Assembly (NCBI GenBank): GCA_019321725.1
Contig: CM033115.1
Span: 16,130,673 to 16,194,672 of the forward strand
Reading direction: 5' to 3'
DNA length: 64,000 nucleotides
Origin: Paulownia fortunei
Taxonomy: Eukaryota > Streptophyta > Magnoliopsida > Lamiales > Paulowniaceae
The notes under the pieces are model-generated. The model was not told the origin of the DNA. It was given only the letters and a program-made list of their open reading frames with translations, and did no database searches. The position numbers and the translations under genes are program-made. Within the stretch, counting starts at the first letter, position 1. Each line of letters begins with the position of its first letter. Positions 34,069 to 45,736 of this stretch are shown here, piece by piece.

Positions 34069-36800
34069 TACCTTGATGTTGTAAGTTGTAACCTCAATTA
34101 ACCTTCTGTTGCATGATTCCCTCGGTCCCTGATATTACATTGTAGTGAATATAATGGATTGGAAATGACCCTTGAGCTGAACTGTCCCAACGACTGCAAC
34201 CCTGGAGCTGAATTGTTGAAATCCTTTAGGGGATTGGATTGATGTATCTGATGTTTGCCTTGTCTAGTTAGAAGGCTGCGCACTCAATGCGACACAGAGA
34301 CATGCTAGTTCTATAGTACCATGATACTTACAATAGTCATTTGAATCCAGCGCCTTCCTTTATCATTGGCATCCCTATAGTGTGGATTTTGAATTTTCAA
34401 GAAAATGCTAAAAAGATTTTTTTTTTTTCTATTTGGTTGTGAAGAAAAAACGCTGAGGAAATGTTTGTAGAAATATAATTATGAAATATTTATTGATTTA
34501 TTAACAAGTATCACGTGTTGTTGATGTAGGAACACGAGTTTAGAGAAAATATATAGCAATAAATACTCTGCTCGATATCCTAAAATTTATATTTATTATT
34601 CGTTTTTAATATTTGATCACTATTACATACAACTGCAATGTTCAGAAAGGTGTATTGCTAATCTACTACGTGTAGGATAATATAAATGGCTATATTTCTT
34701 CAAATCAGTTATTAGTGGGAGAACGTATTATTTTATTATTCTGTTTTTGTGTCTATCATTACTTTTTGAGCTAAAATTGGTATATTTCCTTGTTTTGTAG
34801 ATTTTGACTTTTTAAATATATATATTTTTTTTTGGATGTCGGATGGCCGTGTAAGATTTAAATCTCAATGAGATTCTTAATTTCTATTTTGTTGAGATGA
34901 GTTTTTAATATTTTTTTGTTGGATTTCGTGTGGAAATAAAAATGTGTTTGGTTGAATTAAAAATTTGTAGGTGTGAAATGAGAATATGTTTGATTTAATA
35001 TGTTTGTGTTTTTTTATGGAAAAAATGTTATATAATGACAAATGTAAATTATTCGATTCACTAAAATAATGTTGTTTGAACATTATAATATATTAATTAG
35101 ATGAAATTGATAATAATAAGGTTTATTTTGAATATTTAATTTGAATTTAATAATTTATTAGAATAATTTGTAGGATGTGAATTGTAATGAAATGTTGTTT
35201 GAAATTAATATTACATTAATTAGATGGAATTTGTAATGGTAGGTTCATTTTGAATATTTAATTTATTAATAATAATTTATTTGAATGATTTGTATGTAGT
35301 GGATTTGATACTCATTGCAAGGATCTTGTTAGAAAATAATAAATATATTATGTAGATATATTTAATAGTGGTAGGTTCTTGTTGAGTTGAGAAATGTTTT
35401 TGATAAAAAAATAAGAAAATAAAATAAAAAAATTTCAATGAAATTGGGTTAAATAAACATGTTTTATGCATAAAAAATAGTAATAATTGGAAAAAAATCT
35501 CATTATTCATTATTGTATAAACATGTTTTATTTGTGTGTGGAGTGTGGCTGCATTATTGTATATTGTTAATCTATTATTTCTAGAATTAGATATAATAAA
35601 TTTAATAAAAAAAAAAAGAAATAATGAATTTGCATCATACGATTTAGACAGATTCTAATATCGCCACGGTTCTTTTGATTCATATATTTTTTTATTAAAT
35701 TTAAGTAATTAATTTGATAACTTATTTAAATCAATAAAGTGTTCGGTTTCTGCTCAATTTGACATGGATTAGGATGATATTTTTTTTGAAATATTATGTA
35801 AAAGATATGGGTTATGATGGTACTAATTCTACCATTAGAAAGTTATTGTGCCTTGTTTTAGAACTCTTAATTATATAACTCGTTGTGATTTTTTATAAAT
35901 TTTGATTTCTTTTCAATAAATAAATTCGAAAATTATAAGTGAACAATGGAGAGGAATAATGACTCAATTAAAGATATAATTCTATTAATCTCCAATGAAG
36001 AATGGAACAAAGCTTCCATCAAACTTTTATTAAAATAAATTTGTATGACACCTCTAATTAATATTTTATTTTTTCTATTCTAACATAAGATTTAAATATA
36101 TTAATGCACTTTAAGTTAAAGAAATAAATTAAAATTTATCTTTATAATAAATAAAATGAACTTTATTTTATTTTATCTAACCTTTTAAGAGTCATATGTA
36201 ATATAGAAAATAATTTTTATTAGATATAGTGTTGGTGTAAAAATCAAAGTTTGTTAACAGCGATTGATAATTATTTTATTGGTCATTATTTTTCTAATTT
36301 TATTAAAGACATACATATATCTATATTTATATCTATATCTATTTTATTTGTTCTTCCATAATAATCAGTCAGTAATACATATAAAAATATTAATTTTTTT
36401 AAAGATTTTTTTTTTTAAAATATTAATATTTTCAATGTTGTTTCTTTTTCCTTACTAAATCCAAGATCTAAACATTGCATTAGTTTTATTCAGGTTGCAT
36501 TGCAGCTAGATCAAATAATCATACAATATTAACTAAAGATGCAGCTAATTCTAAAACCATTTCTGGATAAAACTGCCAATGGAGAAAATCTCACAAAGGA
36601 GAAAAGCTGCTCTCCATCAATGAGTTAGAAGGCAACTTTAGTGAACATAATTGAAGATCACATAGTTTACAAAGTTGACAAAACTTGTGAAAATCATCTT
36701 TATGAGGCGACCCTCGTACAAATTTGGGTGAATAAATAACTCAAATCGCTGCCCGTTGGAAGTTTAGCATCTGTCTTCACAGTTTACAGCATCCACCTAC
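34069..36800. other. AT-rich intergenic DNA downstream of SWI3B
   Basis: Starts with the probable SWI3B 3' UTR (to roughly 34.4 kb), then AT-rich spacer with a tandem repeat at 35.07-35.30 kb. About 36.5-36.8 kb is less AT-rich and may belong to the 3' UTR of the minus-strand PPD4 gene. No coding exon supported. Confidence 0.6.
35069..35303. repeat. Two diverged tandem copies of a ~118-bp AT-rich unit
   Basis: Both units start TGTTGTTTGAA and share ATTAATTAGATG, then TTTTGAATATTTAATTT, then AATTTGTAGGATGTGAA or ATTTGTATGTAGTGGA. Units are about 35069-35190 and 35191-35303. A third, weaker unit may follow. Confidence 0.7.
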
Positions 36801-37320
36801 AACAGACAGAAAAAAGAAGAGAATTTTTTTTTTAACTTTTTTAACAAATTGAAAGATAATAGTGTAATATTTTGCAGGATGTTGCTCTGTGAAGAGTATT
36901 TGGCCTTTAAAATGTCAAGGAATATATCCCTTTGTTGGTGATCCCAGGCAATGAATCAACGACGTAAAGGAAAGAAAAAAAGGTGCATAAAAACTCGCTG
37001 AGATGACAATTGGCATGGTGCAAGAGGAAAATCATCTCAGCAATGAACATTTTATATGCAGTGCTCAAAGTCCAATGAGTGTGATATGCCATGATGTTAA
37101 TGCCTAAACAAGATTTACCCAGCATGCAGTTTTCCTTATTTACTCTACATCCTCTAGTCTGATGCTCACATTTTGTCGAACAAGATTCTCATTATTTTGC
37201 AAGGGGCAACTCACCTGAGAAAATATTGTAAATCTGATATTGGATCCAAACTTTTCAAAATAAATCGAGCACCCACCGAACATAAAATAAAAGCCTTGCA
37301 CTACCATCCTGAATGAATCA

Positions 37321-39930
37321 TTAGATTAATCTGAAAGATGAAACAGCCTGCAGGAAAGGCCAAAAGTCAGAAATGGAATTGGATATCTATACATCACAAA
37401 GCAACCAACTCTTTTTTTTTTTGGGCTAAATTACTGAGTGCAGATTGCTTCTTTTTCAAATCTAACAGACTAAGCAAAAGAATTGGGATCATCTTTGTTA
37501 ATGACAACAGCAGTGTAGAGGCTCAGTTCAAATTGATAAAGTTGATGGTTGAATTTTCCAAAGCATGAAATAAATTTAACATTATGCAAAAGATTTATAA
37601 AGACGGATAGAAGTTTTATTTTGGTTCCACAATGACATGTATTCTTAACATAATCAGACGTAGAATATCTTTCAATTCTTCCTTAATCAACTTCATGAGT
37701 GCCTGATGTCTAATCAGAAAGGTATAACTTCTCGAACTTCAGCGTGTTAAAAACTAAGAGGTCACTCTTGAGTTGGGGGTTATCTAATAATACAAGACAA
37801 GGGACTAGGGACTAGGGAGCACCAAAAACTTTATTTGTTTTGTTTTGATCCATAGTGAAATTTTATTCAACTTTTCTGCGATAGCTTTCAATCATGCATC
37901 CTCCAATAACAGAAAAATACGATATACATGTCATTTGGCTTACTTTCTGAATCTTGGGACCAAGTTTTTCTTCCTCTTCATCAACGAACTGCAGCTCATA
38001 GAAAGGTTGACAAAAAGGAATTTAGTAAGTCCAGGATAAAGATGGAGATGAATAATATAACATTGCATTCAGTAAATAGGAAAAACAGACTGAATAACAT
38101 TGTAATTGCTAGACTACAAAAGTATCCTGGATATGGTTCTAGCAAGACTGACCTGTCCAGTGAGAGTATATAATCTGTTGTAAAAACCATTATTTGCTAT
38201 CCCAAGCACTGAAAACAAATGCCTGCGACTTTCGCCAGGATTTTTCAGTGTGTATTCTATATAATACAACCCTAACACATAAAAAATGTTAATACTTGCA
38301 CTGAATGTTAACATTGTTAATGTTATTGAAGTTTGCAACAAATTTCTACAAGAGTATGCATCATATAATATTATTAAAATAAAATGTTCACTACCATTAG
38401 CAGCTTTGCTATCTATGAGTTTTGCTGCAACACCAGGGGGCCTCTGCCAACTTCTGTCTAATCCACCAACCTGCGAAATCCAGGTTAGTATTTACAAGAC
38501 CAATTTTTCTATGAAGAGATAAAAAATCGCCCACCCTAAAACACATTTTCTTTTTAACTTTTTTGTGATACCCAGATGCTAGAAAATAGAAATGGATGAG
38601 ACCTACTAGATTCTCTGCAAAGGCATCAACTTTGCCAAATGACTCCAACCTGGTGAAATCAGCACCGAGGCCTGTGATTACTATACTCACTGGAGCAAGC
38701 AACGGACGCAAGTTAAAAAATGATCAGACTACAGTTCAAGCAAAAGTTTCCACAACAATCTCGTTTTATACCATTTGAACTGGAAGCCTCTGGAGGATAA
38801 AATGCAATCAATGACCTTACTCCATCGCCTTCTCCAGTTCCTACTTGCCAATCTGCATACACATCACCTTGTTAGCAAACTAGAAAACTCAAGCCAATTC
38901 TTTCCATATTTTCAACTAAACACAATTGGTCACAAGTATTGTGGAACCAGAAAAGTGTTGACTGCTGCAACATGGAACAAGAACATGCCTTTAGTTCAGC
39001 AATCAAGAAACTAACCATAAATCCAGTGGTCAAAAGATCAAACAACCTTTGCTTCTTCCCTCTTACGGAGCAGATAATCAGCCACTAAAACCTCATTTAA
39101 AAATGATAATTACTAAGGCCAAAATTTGGTCAATGTGAGTCCAATTTAAAGTTTATCTAACTGTTGCTACATGGATTTATGAATTTTCCATTCAGATATT
39201 TTAAATAATCAATTGCTTGTAGCTAAAAGCCGGTCCATTTGTATTCTCTAATTCCCCTGAAAGGCAAACACCAATCAAACGTTAACATAGGTTAGTGAAA
39301 AATAAAAACTCACCTTGAGGAATAGTGATCTTGAACTTGTTCACTTCATCAGTATAAACACGAAAATCCTCTGGCAAATCTACACATTCAAGATTATGAT
39401 CACATTATTAGCAAATTAAGCCGCACAACCATTGAAAATAAAATCTACCCTTCTCTTCAAAAAACGTAAAGCAAGAAACAAATAGCTACCGCTTTCAGCA
39501 GCCAAAGCAACTGAAGTAAATGCAGGAAAAGCAAACGCAGCAGAAACTGCCTGAAATAGCAGCTCTCTCCTTCTCGTCCCACATTCTTCTCTAACTCTCA
39601 CACTGTTAGCAGTCAAGAAATGAAAATAAATTTGTTGTATTTACAAACAATACATTACAGGCGAGCCAAAGTTCACGAAATATTGCCATGGGTTTTGCTG
39701 CTCAACCCCATTGTTCTTGCAGCAGATAAAGCTGGAATTCTTGTTCCTCTTTAGGCCTTCAGAAAGTCCAAGAAGAAACTGATGAGTGAACAGTGTAATT
39801 TGAGAGTGACAATACCAAAAAGGGAAAGGGAAGAAGTATAGAACAGACCTTGTTGCAGAGGACAATGAGAGAGAGAAAATGAAGGGCGAGAGAGAAGGGA
39901 ATGGGAATGCAAAGAAGAAATAGGGGCCAT
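37321..39930 (-). CDS. PPD4: PsbP domain-containing protein 4, thylakoid lumen (about nine coding exons)
   Basis: Nuclear gene for a chloroplast lumen protein of the PsbP family. Exons (minus): 39849-39930, an uncertain exon near 39653-39771, 39490-39602, 39314-39379, 38772-38852, 38607-38689, 38395-38470, 38153-38271, 37944-37988, 37321-37347 (stop TAA). The Ser-rich start (MAPISSLHSHSLLSRPSFSL) fits a transit peptide. A twin-arginine stretch plus hydrophobic segment (TRRRELLFQAVSAAFAFPAF) fits lumen targeting by the Tat route. The PsbP domain carries NKFKITIPQ, GADFTRLESFGKV and GLYYIEYTLKNPGE, closely resembling Arabidopsis PPD4 (At1g77090). Role in photosystem assembly is family knowledge only. 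All exons from 39490 down join in frame; the link between the first exon and 39602 is not solved, because phases require either a GC-AG intron or another small exon. Confidence 0.85.
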
Positions 39931-40880
39931 TGCTTTTGTGCAGTTGGGGAAGTTGGGATGTAAATTGGATTTTTATAATTTGTGTGTTTTGTGACATTTG
40001 CTTACTATTTTTATCCCATAATTAAAGCCCTATTTCATTTTAGTCCTGATATTTGTCGATTTCTCACATTTAGTCTCATAATTTGAAACATTGCCCATGT
40101 TGAGGACATCAAACTGAAATACAAGAAAAAATATATAGATATGGAGTTGGGCATAACATGTTTATGTGGTAAGAAAATCTATTTTAGAATTTTTTTGGAT
40201 TGATGAATTTAGGAAATATTTTTATAATAGTGAGTTTTATTCCTTTATTTGGAATTTAGGGAAGATTTCTATAATATGCATCAAATATATCATTATATTT
40301 GAATATCAATTAATAATAAATTAAAAATAAATTAATTAAAAATTTACAATAATAAACAAACAACTATTACACAAATTGTTAAATACTCAAATTTCTTTAG
40401 TTTAGTTTGGACAAGCCGAATTGTTGACCAAAATGCGCGTGTGCTGCTATTGTGTCTGAATTTATTAGTGGGTGAATCATGATTATGAGAAAGACCATCC
40501 ATTCCAAAAACTAGTAAAGGCGAAATTCTAAAACCTAGATTATCACAAAAAAAAAATAAAAAAAAATATTTAGCTTGGGGTTACATGATTATACAATACT
40601 TTTTCTTTTTGTTGTCTTGTATTATTATGAAAATAGATTATTAGTGGTGCTTAAGGACTTCCCAATTCTTTCAAATCTCTCAATGTGATTTGTAGTTTGA
40701 TTGACAAAAATGTCCAGTCAATTGATTTTTGGTGTAAAATTTAAAGATTGAATTTTCAAAAACCCTAATCTAATCCTTCGCCAAGTATCATAGATTAAAT
40801 TCTATAATAAATTCTTTTCATTCATAATTTAAATAACTCTATTTAAAGCAACGATCCAATAAATAGCTTTGGAAATAAAC
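39931..40880. promoter_or_regulatory. Upstream region of PPD4 up to MULE copy 2
   Basis: About 950 bp, AT-rich, without a gene. It must contain the PPD4 promoter. I see no element clear enough to mark. MULE copy 2 begins at 40891. Confidence 0.4.
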
Positions 40881-40890
40881 CTCTTTTTTC
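40881..40890. repeat. Left 10-bp target site duplication of MULE copy 2
   Basis: CTCTTTTTTC, repeated identically at 43222-43231. It differs from the copy 1 target, proving an independent insertion. Confidence 0.92.
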
Positions 40891-40964
40891 GAGTCAATTA
40901 ATAATTAATAGTAAATTTATATTAAAATTAACAAAATACCGTAGAAAGGTGGTGGGTTAAAAAA

Positions 40965-41130
40965 ATAAGTGAAAGCGCAAGTGGAGGTTGCGACTTTAAT
41001 TTGAAAGCGCAACTCCCGTTTGCGCTTTCAAAATTTATTTATTATTATTTTTTTTTTACTGTTTAAAGGCGCAACAGTGAGTTGCGTCTTTTGCTTTCAG
41101 TTTAAAAGCGCAACTTATTATTGCGCTTTC
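40965..41130. repeat. Hairpin cluster at the PMD-side end of MULE copy 2
   Basis: Four GCGC-type inverted motifs: about 40974-40997, 41003-41029 (GAAAGCGCAA...TTGCGCTTTC), 41067-41091 and about 41104-41131 (AAAGCGCAA...TTGCGCTTT). These are better preserved than the corresponding ones in copy 1. Confidence 0.8.
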
Positions 41131-41486
41131 AAATTTTAATATATTTTTTAAATATATATATATATTTATATTTATTTTATATATAATTAATATATAAATT
41201 TGTGGGAGTGGAGAAATAAGGAGTGAGATGTAATTAAGGATAATTGATATTTTATACATATATTTTAGATAAATATATATACATGTATTTAAGTAAATAT
41301 TTTTTATTATAATAATAAATAACATAAAGTTATGTTGTTTAATTTTTTTTTTACTTTAGTATATGTATGCAAATATTTTAATAAAAATAATAACAATACT
41401 ATTTTTGTTTCATAAATCAGACAAATAATTTTTTTGAATAATAATTACAGTATTGAATTTAAAATTTTTGAAAAATACAAGAATAA

Positions 41487-42195
41487 AAAAAATACTAAAA
41501 ATGACCATCAGTGCCACACGTACGTCGTTGGCGTTGGCGTCTACCTCGACGTCCACCCTGAGCAGCAGCAATATCATGTGATTAGTCTGATGAAGTTATG
41601 GAGGTCGACTCTTCACGATCATGATAGTCGCTGTCTAGATGTGGAAATGCAATAGGCGAAACAGTAAAATCTCCACGTCCAAAATCGCATCCTATATGCT
41701 GCTGAACAAACGGTGTTTGCGCCATGTCTAAATCTGAAGTGAGTAGTGTAGAAAATGACATCGTAGATGGTGGCATACCCCAATACGGAGTGAATGAGTC
41801 ATCTGGTTGTGCCTGTTGAGGTACATAATAGTCGGCGGTGTTATCCAAACCGTGTGATACACGATGTGTCGAGGTGGATGGACCTGCCTCATCTGCTACA
41901 CTAGAAATAAATGAATGAGGAATGTCGTAAGATATAGAAACATGGCTAGTAAATGCACCCTATGTCTCGGTAGAGGGACCCGCATCATCTACTACTCTAA
42001 TACGCCTCCTCGTCCTCCTGGCTGTGTCTTGTGGTGGTGGCACTGGTATATTTACAGCATCTTGTTGTCTACAAAGTAGGCGTCTAAGATCATCAGTGGC
42101 GTGTATACCTTCACTCCTCAACTGCATAAGTGAAGCTATATCTTGGTCGTTCGCGCCATCAGCACTGAGTCTAATCCTTTCGACCGCCATACTCT
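41487..42195 (-). pseudogene. Last PMD-gene exon retained in MULE copy 2, with two stops
   Basis: Corresponds to 28326-29025 of copy 1, with the intron acceptor (TATTTTAG before AGTATGGCGG) still present. It opens with MAVERIRLSADG at 42190 and runs 76 codons to a TGA at 41960-41962 (after GPSTET), where copy 1 has Arg. A second TGA lies at 41582-41584 near ITSSD. At the position where copy 1 has an extra base (about 28365), this copy keeps the frame. The region encodes the low-complexity tail, not the PMD fold itself. Confidence 0.8.
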
Positions 42196-42241
42196 AAAAT
42201 ACATGTAAAAAAGGAATAATATTAAAAAATATCATAAACAT

Positions 42242-42285
42242 GATGCATACACATTATAAATTTTTTTATTAATGATGCATACACA
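42242..42285. repeat. Duplicated filler at the internal deletion junction of MULE copy 2
   Basis: GATGCATACACAT occurs at 42242-42254 and again at 42273-42285, exactly where PMD-side sequence meets leader-side sequence. Copy 1 has the motif (with one difference) only once. This looks like a short templated insertion made during repair. Confidence 0.75.
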
Positions 42286-43059
42286 TTTTAAATAATAATT
42301 TCAAAAATATAATATTTAATTAAAATTATCATAATTGTAAAAAAGATTCCCTAAATAATTCAATAATTTTTCACTCACATTTTCAAGTCAAATAATAAAT
42401 AACAAATATAATATACAAAATTTTTTTTTGCAAACATTAGCTTCTTTACATATAAAATATCCTATTAAAAATATAATTGCATGTATCATTATAAAAAATA
42501 ATATTAATCACATCTCAATACAATCAAATCTATTTTTTCAATATAATAATACATTTACTTCACAATTATTACAATAATATATATATATATATATTATAAT
42601 TGAAATATAATACCTGTAAGTCACAACTCCAATATGATCTGCGTCGTATTTTAATATATCGCGTATTAACCTGAACAAAAACATATAAATGTTAATTAGT
42701 AATTTTTTTTAATTAAAAAATTTTAAAAAATAATAACAATATTACTTACCGAAATAAGCGAAAATAGACGGGAATGGGAGAATCCAAATGAAAGAAAAAA
42801 TTACAAAAATAAAATTTGATCAAAAACTCGAGTGAAAGGCCGAAGAGAGAGAGAGAGAGAATGGAGGAAGTTGGTGGGTGAGGAAAATAGAGGAAGTGAG
42901 GAGGGGGAAGGTGGGGGTTTAATAATGGTGGAATGGGGAGGAGGTGCGCGCGGGAGGGAGGGGGAAAGGGAAGAGGAAAAGAGAAGAAAGGAGAGGGGAG
43001 GGGAGGAAAGGAAGAAGGAGGAAGAAAGGGGGAAGGTCAGGGAAATTGCAGCAGAAGGC

Positions 43060-43145
43060 GCAAGCTGGGGTTGCGCCTTTTGACAAGAAACGCAATCTTA
43101 GATTGCGCTTTCTATGAAAGCGCGTTTCCAAAACGCGCTTTCACT
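43060..43145. repeat. Hairpin cluster at the transposase-side end of MULE copy 2
   Basis: Mirror of the copy 1 left cluster, including GAAAGCGCGTTT...AAACGCGCTTTC at about 43117-43143. The adjacent palindromes are slightly diverged from copy 1. Confidence 0.8.
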
Positions 43146-43221
43146 TATTTTTTTAAAATCCTGTCAACTACGGTATTTATTTAATTATTTTTTTAATTTA
43201 CTATTTTAATTTAAATTAGTC

Positions 43222-43231
43222 CTCTTTTTTC
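43222..43231. repeat. Right 10-bp target site duplication of MULE copy 2
   Basis: CTCTTTTTTC, identical to 40881-40890. Confidence 0.92.
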
Positions 43232-45000
43232 CTCTTTGTTTTTATCTTAAAGTGCTCGATTCAACGTATCATTTAGATTGTAATTTGTAATAATTTTATG
43301 ATAGTTTTTTTTTTCTCGTTTTGACTTAAATTAAGAATAAATATTTTGCAAATAAGAAACTATATTCTAATTTGTGTTTATTATTGTCAGGCTTGCAAAC
43401 ATAAATTAGAATAATTAAAAAAAATATTTGTTGACATCGTAGTATCAAATTGAGTAAAAATAGGTTGTCTTAGTCACCAAAAAAAAAAAAAAAATAACAA
43501 TATTTGGGTAACTTTGTCAATTATTTAAGAAAAATGTAGAAGTGGAGTACATTTATTATTTACAGGATGCAAATATCAATTTTCGTTAAATTTTACTCCA
43601 AATCTTTCATTCAATGTGGGTAGTTTTTATACTAATACTGATAGACATTATTATCTTATTTAGATGTTGATTTATTTTTTTTCTATCATCTAAATTTTTT
43701 TTGGAGAAAATATTAAAAACTTTAACTTCAATTCTTAAATATTTCACTAATATTATTCTATACTTGCATACAAATTGAGCGTTTTTAAATGTGACGGTTG
43801 TTTAAAATTTATATAATAAATTAATTATGGCATATAATTATATTTCTAATTTAGTGCATTGCAAAGTGACAAGGGCATAAATGTAACTTGCATTAAAATT
43901 GACATTTGCATAAATTGCCAAGTTTAATTCTTTTTCTCTATTCCTCAAGGTTTTTTTTTTTTTAAATAAATAATCTCCATTTCGCTCAAAAGGAAAACTG
44001 TAGAGCTTTCGGAAGCAATTAGAAAAAGGTGTAAATTATAAATAGTTACAAAAGAAAAAGAAGTCTAAATTAATTATTGTGCATAGTTAAAATGGTAAAA
44101 ACATCAAAACATTATTGAGATATTTTGTAGATTATATAACAAAATAAATTTAATTAAAATACATCTTATGAATTTTAGGTTATATTTTCAATTATTATAT
44201 TGTTAAGTTGATCGCTCAAAGCTATTCTTCTCCCGTGTATAAAAAAGAAAAACAAAACGTGGGTTGTTGTTTGATATCTATATCTATATCTATATATAAT
44301 ATTTGTATATCAATTATTGAATTTATTTGATTTATTTTTAAAGAAATAATTGGACTCGACACTGATTCAGTATAATATTTTATTTATTTCAAGTATATCT
44401 TCTCTAATTGAATGGAAAAAGCAGAAAGATGAAATAATATGAAAAAGAAAAGAAAAAAGATTACTTTTAGTAAGGTGACTCACAAGTTACTTGCCTTCTG
44501 GACCAATAAATGCAGCATGATATCTCTTTTATTTTTATTTTTAAAATTATTTCAGAAAAAAATATCAACTTAATTTTATTACCATATTCGGCTAAATCTT
44601 CTGCAAATTTATTATAGAAAATAATAGCAAAATAATAATGTCATTGCGGTGGCTATTTATATTAAATTAAATCTTTAAAATTGTATTTTTAAGTGGCCTA
44701 ATCAAATTCAAATTGCATAAATCAGCCAATTAATGAAGCTTATCATTTTCATTAGGAAAATTGAATTTTGAGGTCTCTTTCAAATAATAAAATTGAAGTT
44801 TTAAAAGACAAAAATTAAGAAGTTTTGGGTTCAATCGTAATTTTGCATCGACCAATGTCATATATTATTAAAAGAGTGAGTACGAAAAGAAATTAACAGA
44901 GAGAGTAATGATGAATTTGTAATATTTTTTTAACCTTATTATTTACACTTGAGGCAAAAATAGGAAAAGAAAAAAAAGGTTTAATGAATACGGCCGCTCG
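43232..45000. other. AT-rich intergenic DNA between MULE copy 2 and the AHL gene
   Basis: No coding exon or RNA gene seen. Low-complexity A and T runs and a short TATATC repeat near 44.28 kb. The last few hundred bases presumably contain the AHL promoter. Confidence 0.6.
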
Positions 45001-45736
45001 TAAATATAAATAATTAACTGTATCTAATATTTACGAAAAGCCTTTCTCCGCAAAAAACCCTTTTTCTTTCTCTATTCACAATCCCTAAAAAATTCCCTCG
45101 CTTCTCGCTTGCATCTTCTTAATTCTCCGCTGATGCACAAAATTTTCTCTATTTATTGGTAAGTTATTTGTGATTTTTCTCTATTTTTCCTGATTTTCTT
45201 GTTTTATTGTGTGAATTTTGGGGTATTTATTATTTACAGTAAATGCGAGAGAATTAGGAATTTTCGGAAACTGTTTATCTTTTTCGGGGTTTAATTTCGA
45301 GCTTTTTTTGTTGTTTTTTGCTCGATCCACTGGGAAATTCGGTGAATTCTGCTGAATTTTGAAGGATTTACTGCAAAAAGGCTTTCGCTTTTACAGCTTC
45401 CTTCTCCACTTTACTTCTTTTTTTATTTCGAATTTTGCTTTCGCGTTTACTGAATTTCAGTTTTTCTTTTTTCAAAACGAAATCTTGGAATTTTTGCAAG
45501 TTTTCCAATTCTCGAATTTTGAGTTCTTCTGCGGAGTGAGTAATAACACCTTTTTGAGTGTGTGCATGTTTCTCCACTTGAGTCATTGAGAAATGGCGTT
45601 ATTAATTAGGCTTTTTCTTACAGTCAATTGAAGCTACTTCTTTAGCTAGAAGATCTGCGAATTTTTTCACACAGTTTTCTTCTGGTCCTCAGGTAATTTC
45701 TGGAATTCTCCCAGGGTAATTTCGAAAACCGGCAAA
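45001..45736 (+). promoter_or_regulatory. 5' leader of the AHL gene with a probable leader intron
   Basis: A T/C-rich leader starts around 45.03 kb. A good donor (TATTG|GTAAGTTATT) is at about 45161. Candidate acceptors are TTACAG near 45624 and TCCTCAG near 45692. A leader intron just before the coding exon is common in this family; which acceptor is used is unknown. Confidence 0.45.

Larger units (their letters stand above)
40891..43221 (-). mobile_element. Internally deleted Mutator-like element (MULE copy 2, 2,331 bp)
   Basis: Reverse-oriented relative of copy 1. 40891-about 42262 matches the reverse complement of copy 1 from about 28245 to its right end. From about 42286 to 43221 it matches copy 1 from its left end to about 23598. 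Everything between, about 4.6 kb with the whole transposase and most of the PMD gene, is missing. Both termini and their hairpin clusters are kept; for example 41003-41029 is a hairpin with GAAAGCGCAA arms. The target duplication is perfect. The element can only have moved with transposase supplied in trans, or was deleted after insertion. Confidence 0.9.

Noticed and set aside
41056..41325. 89-aa frame rich in Ile and Tyr, also present in MULE copy 1
   Set aside because: It is shared only because it lies in the AT-rich tail of both element copies; composition is that of random AT DNA.
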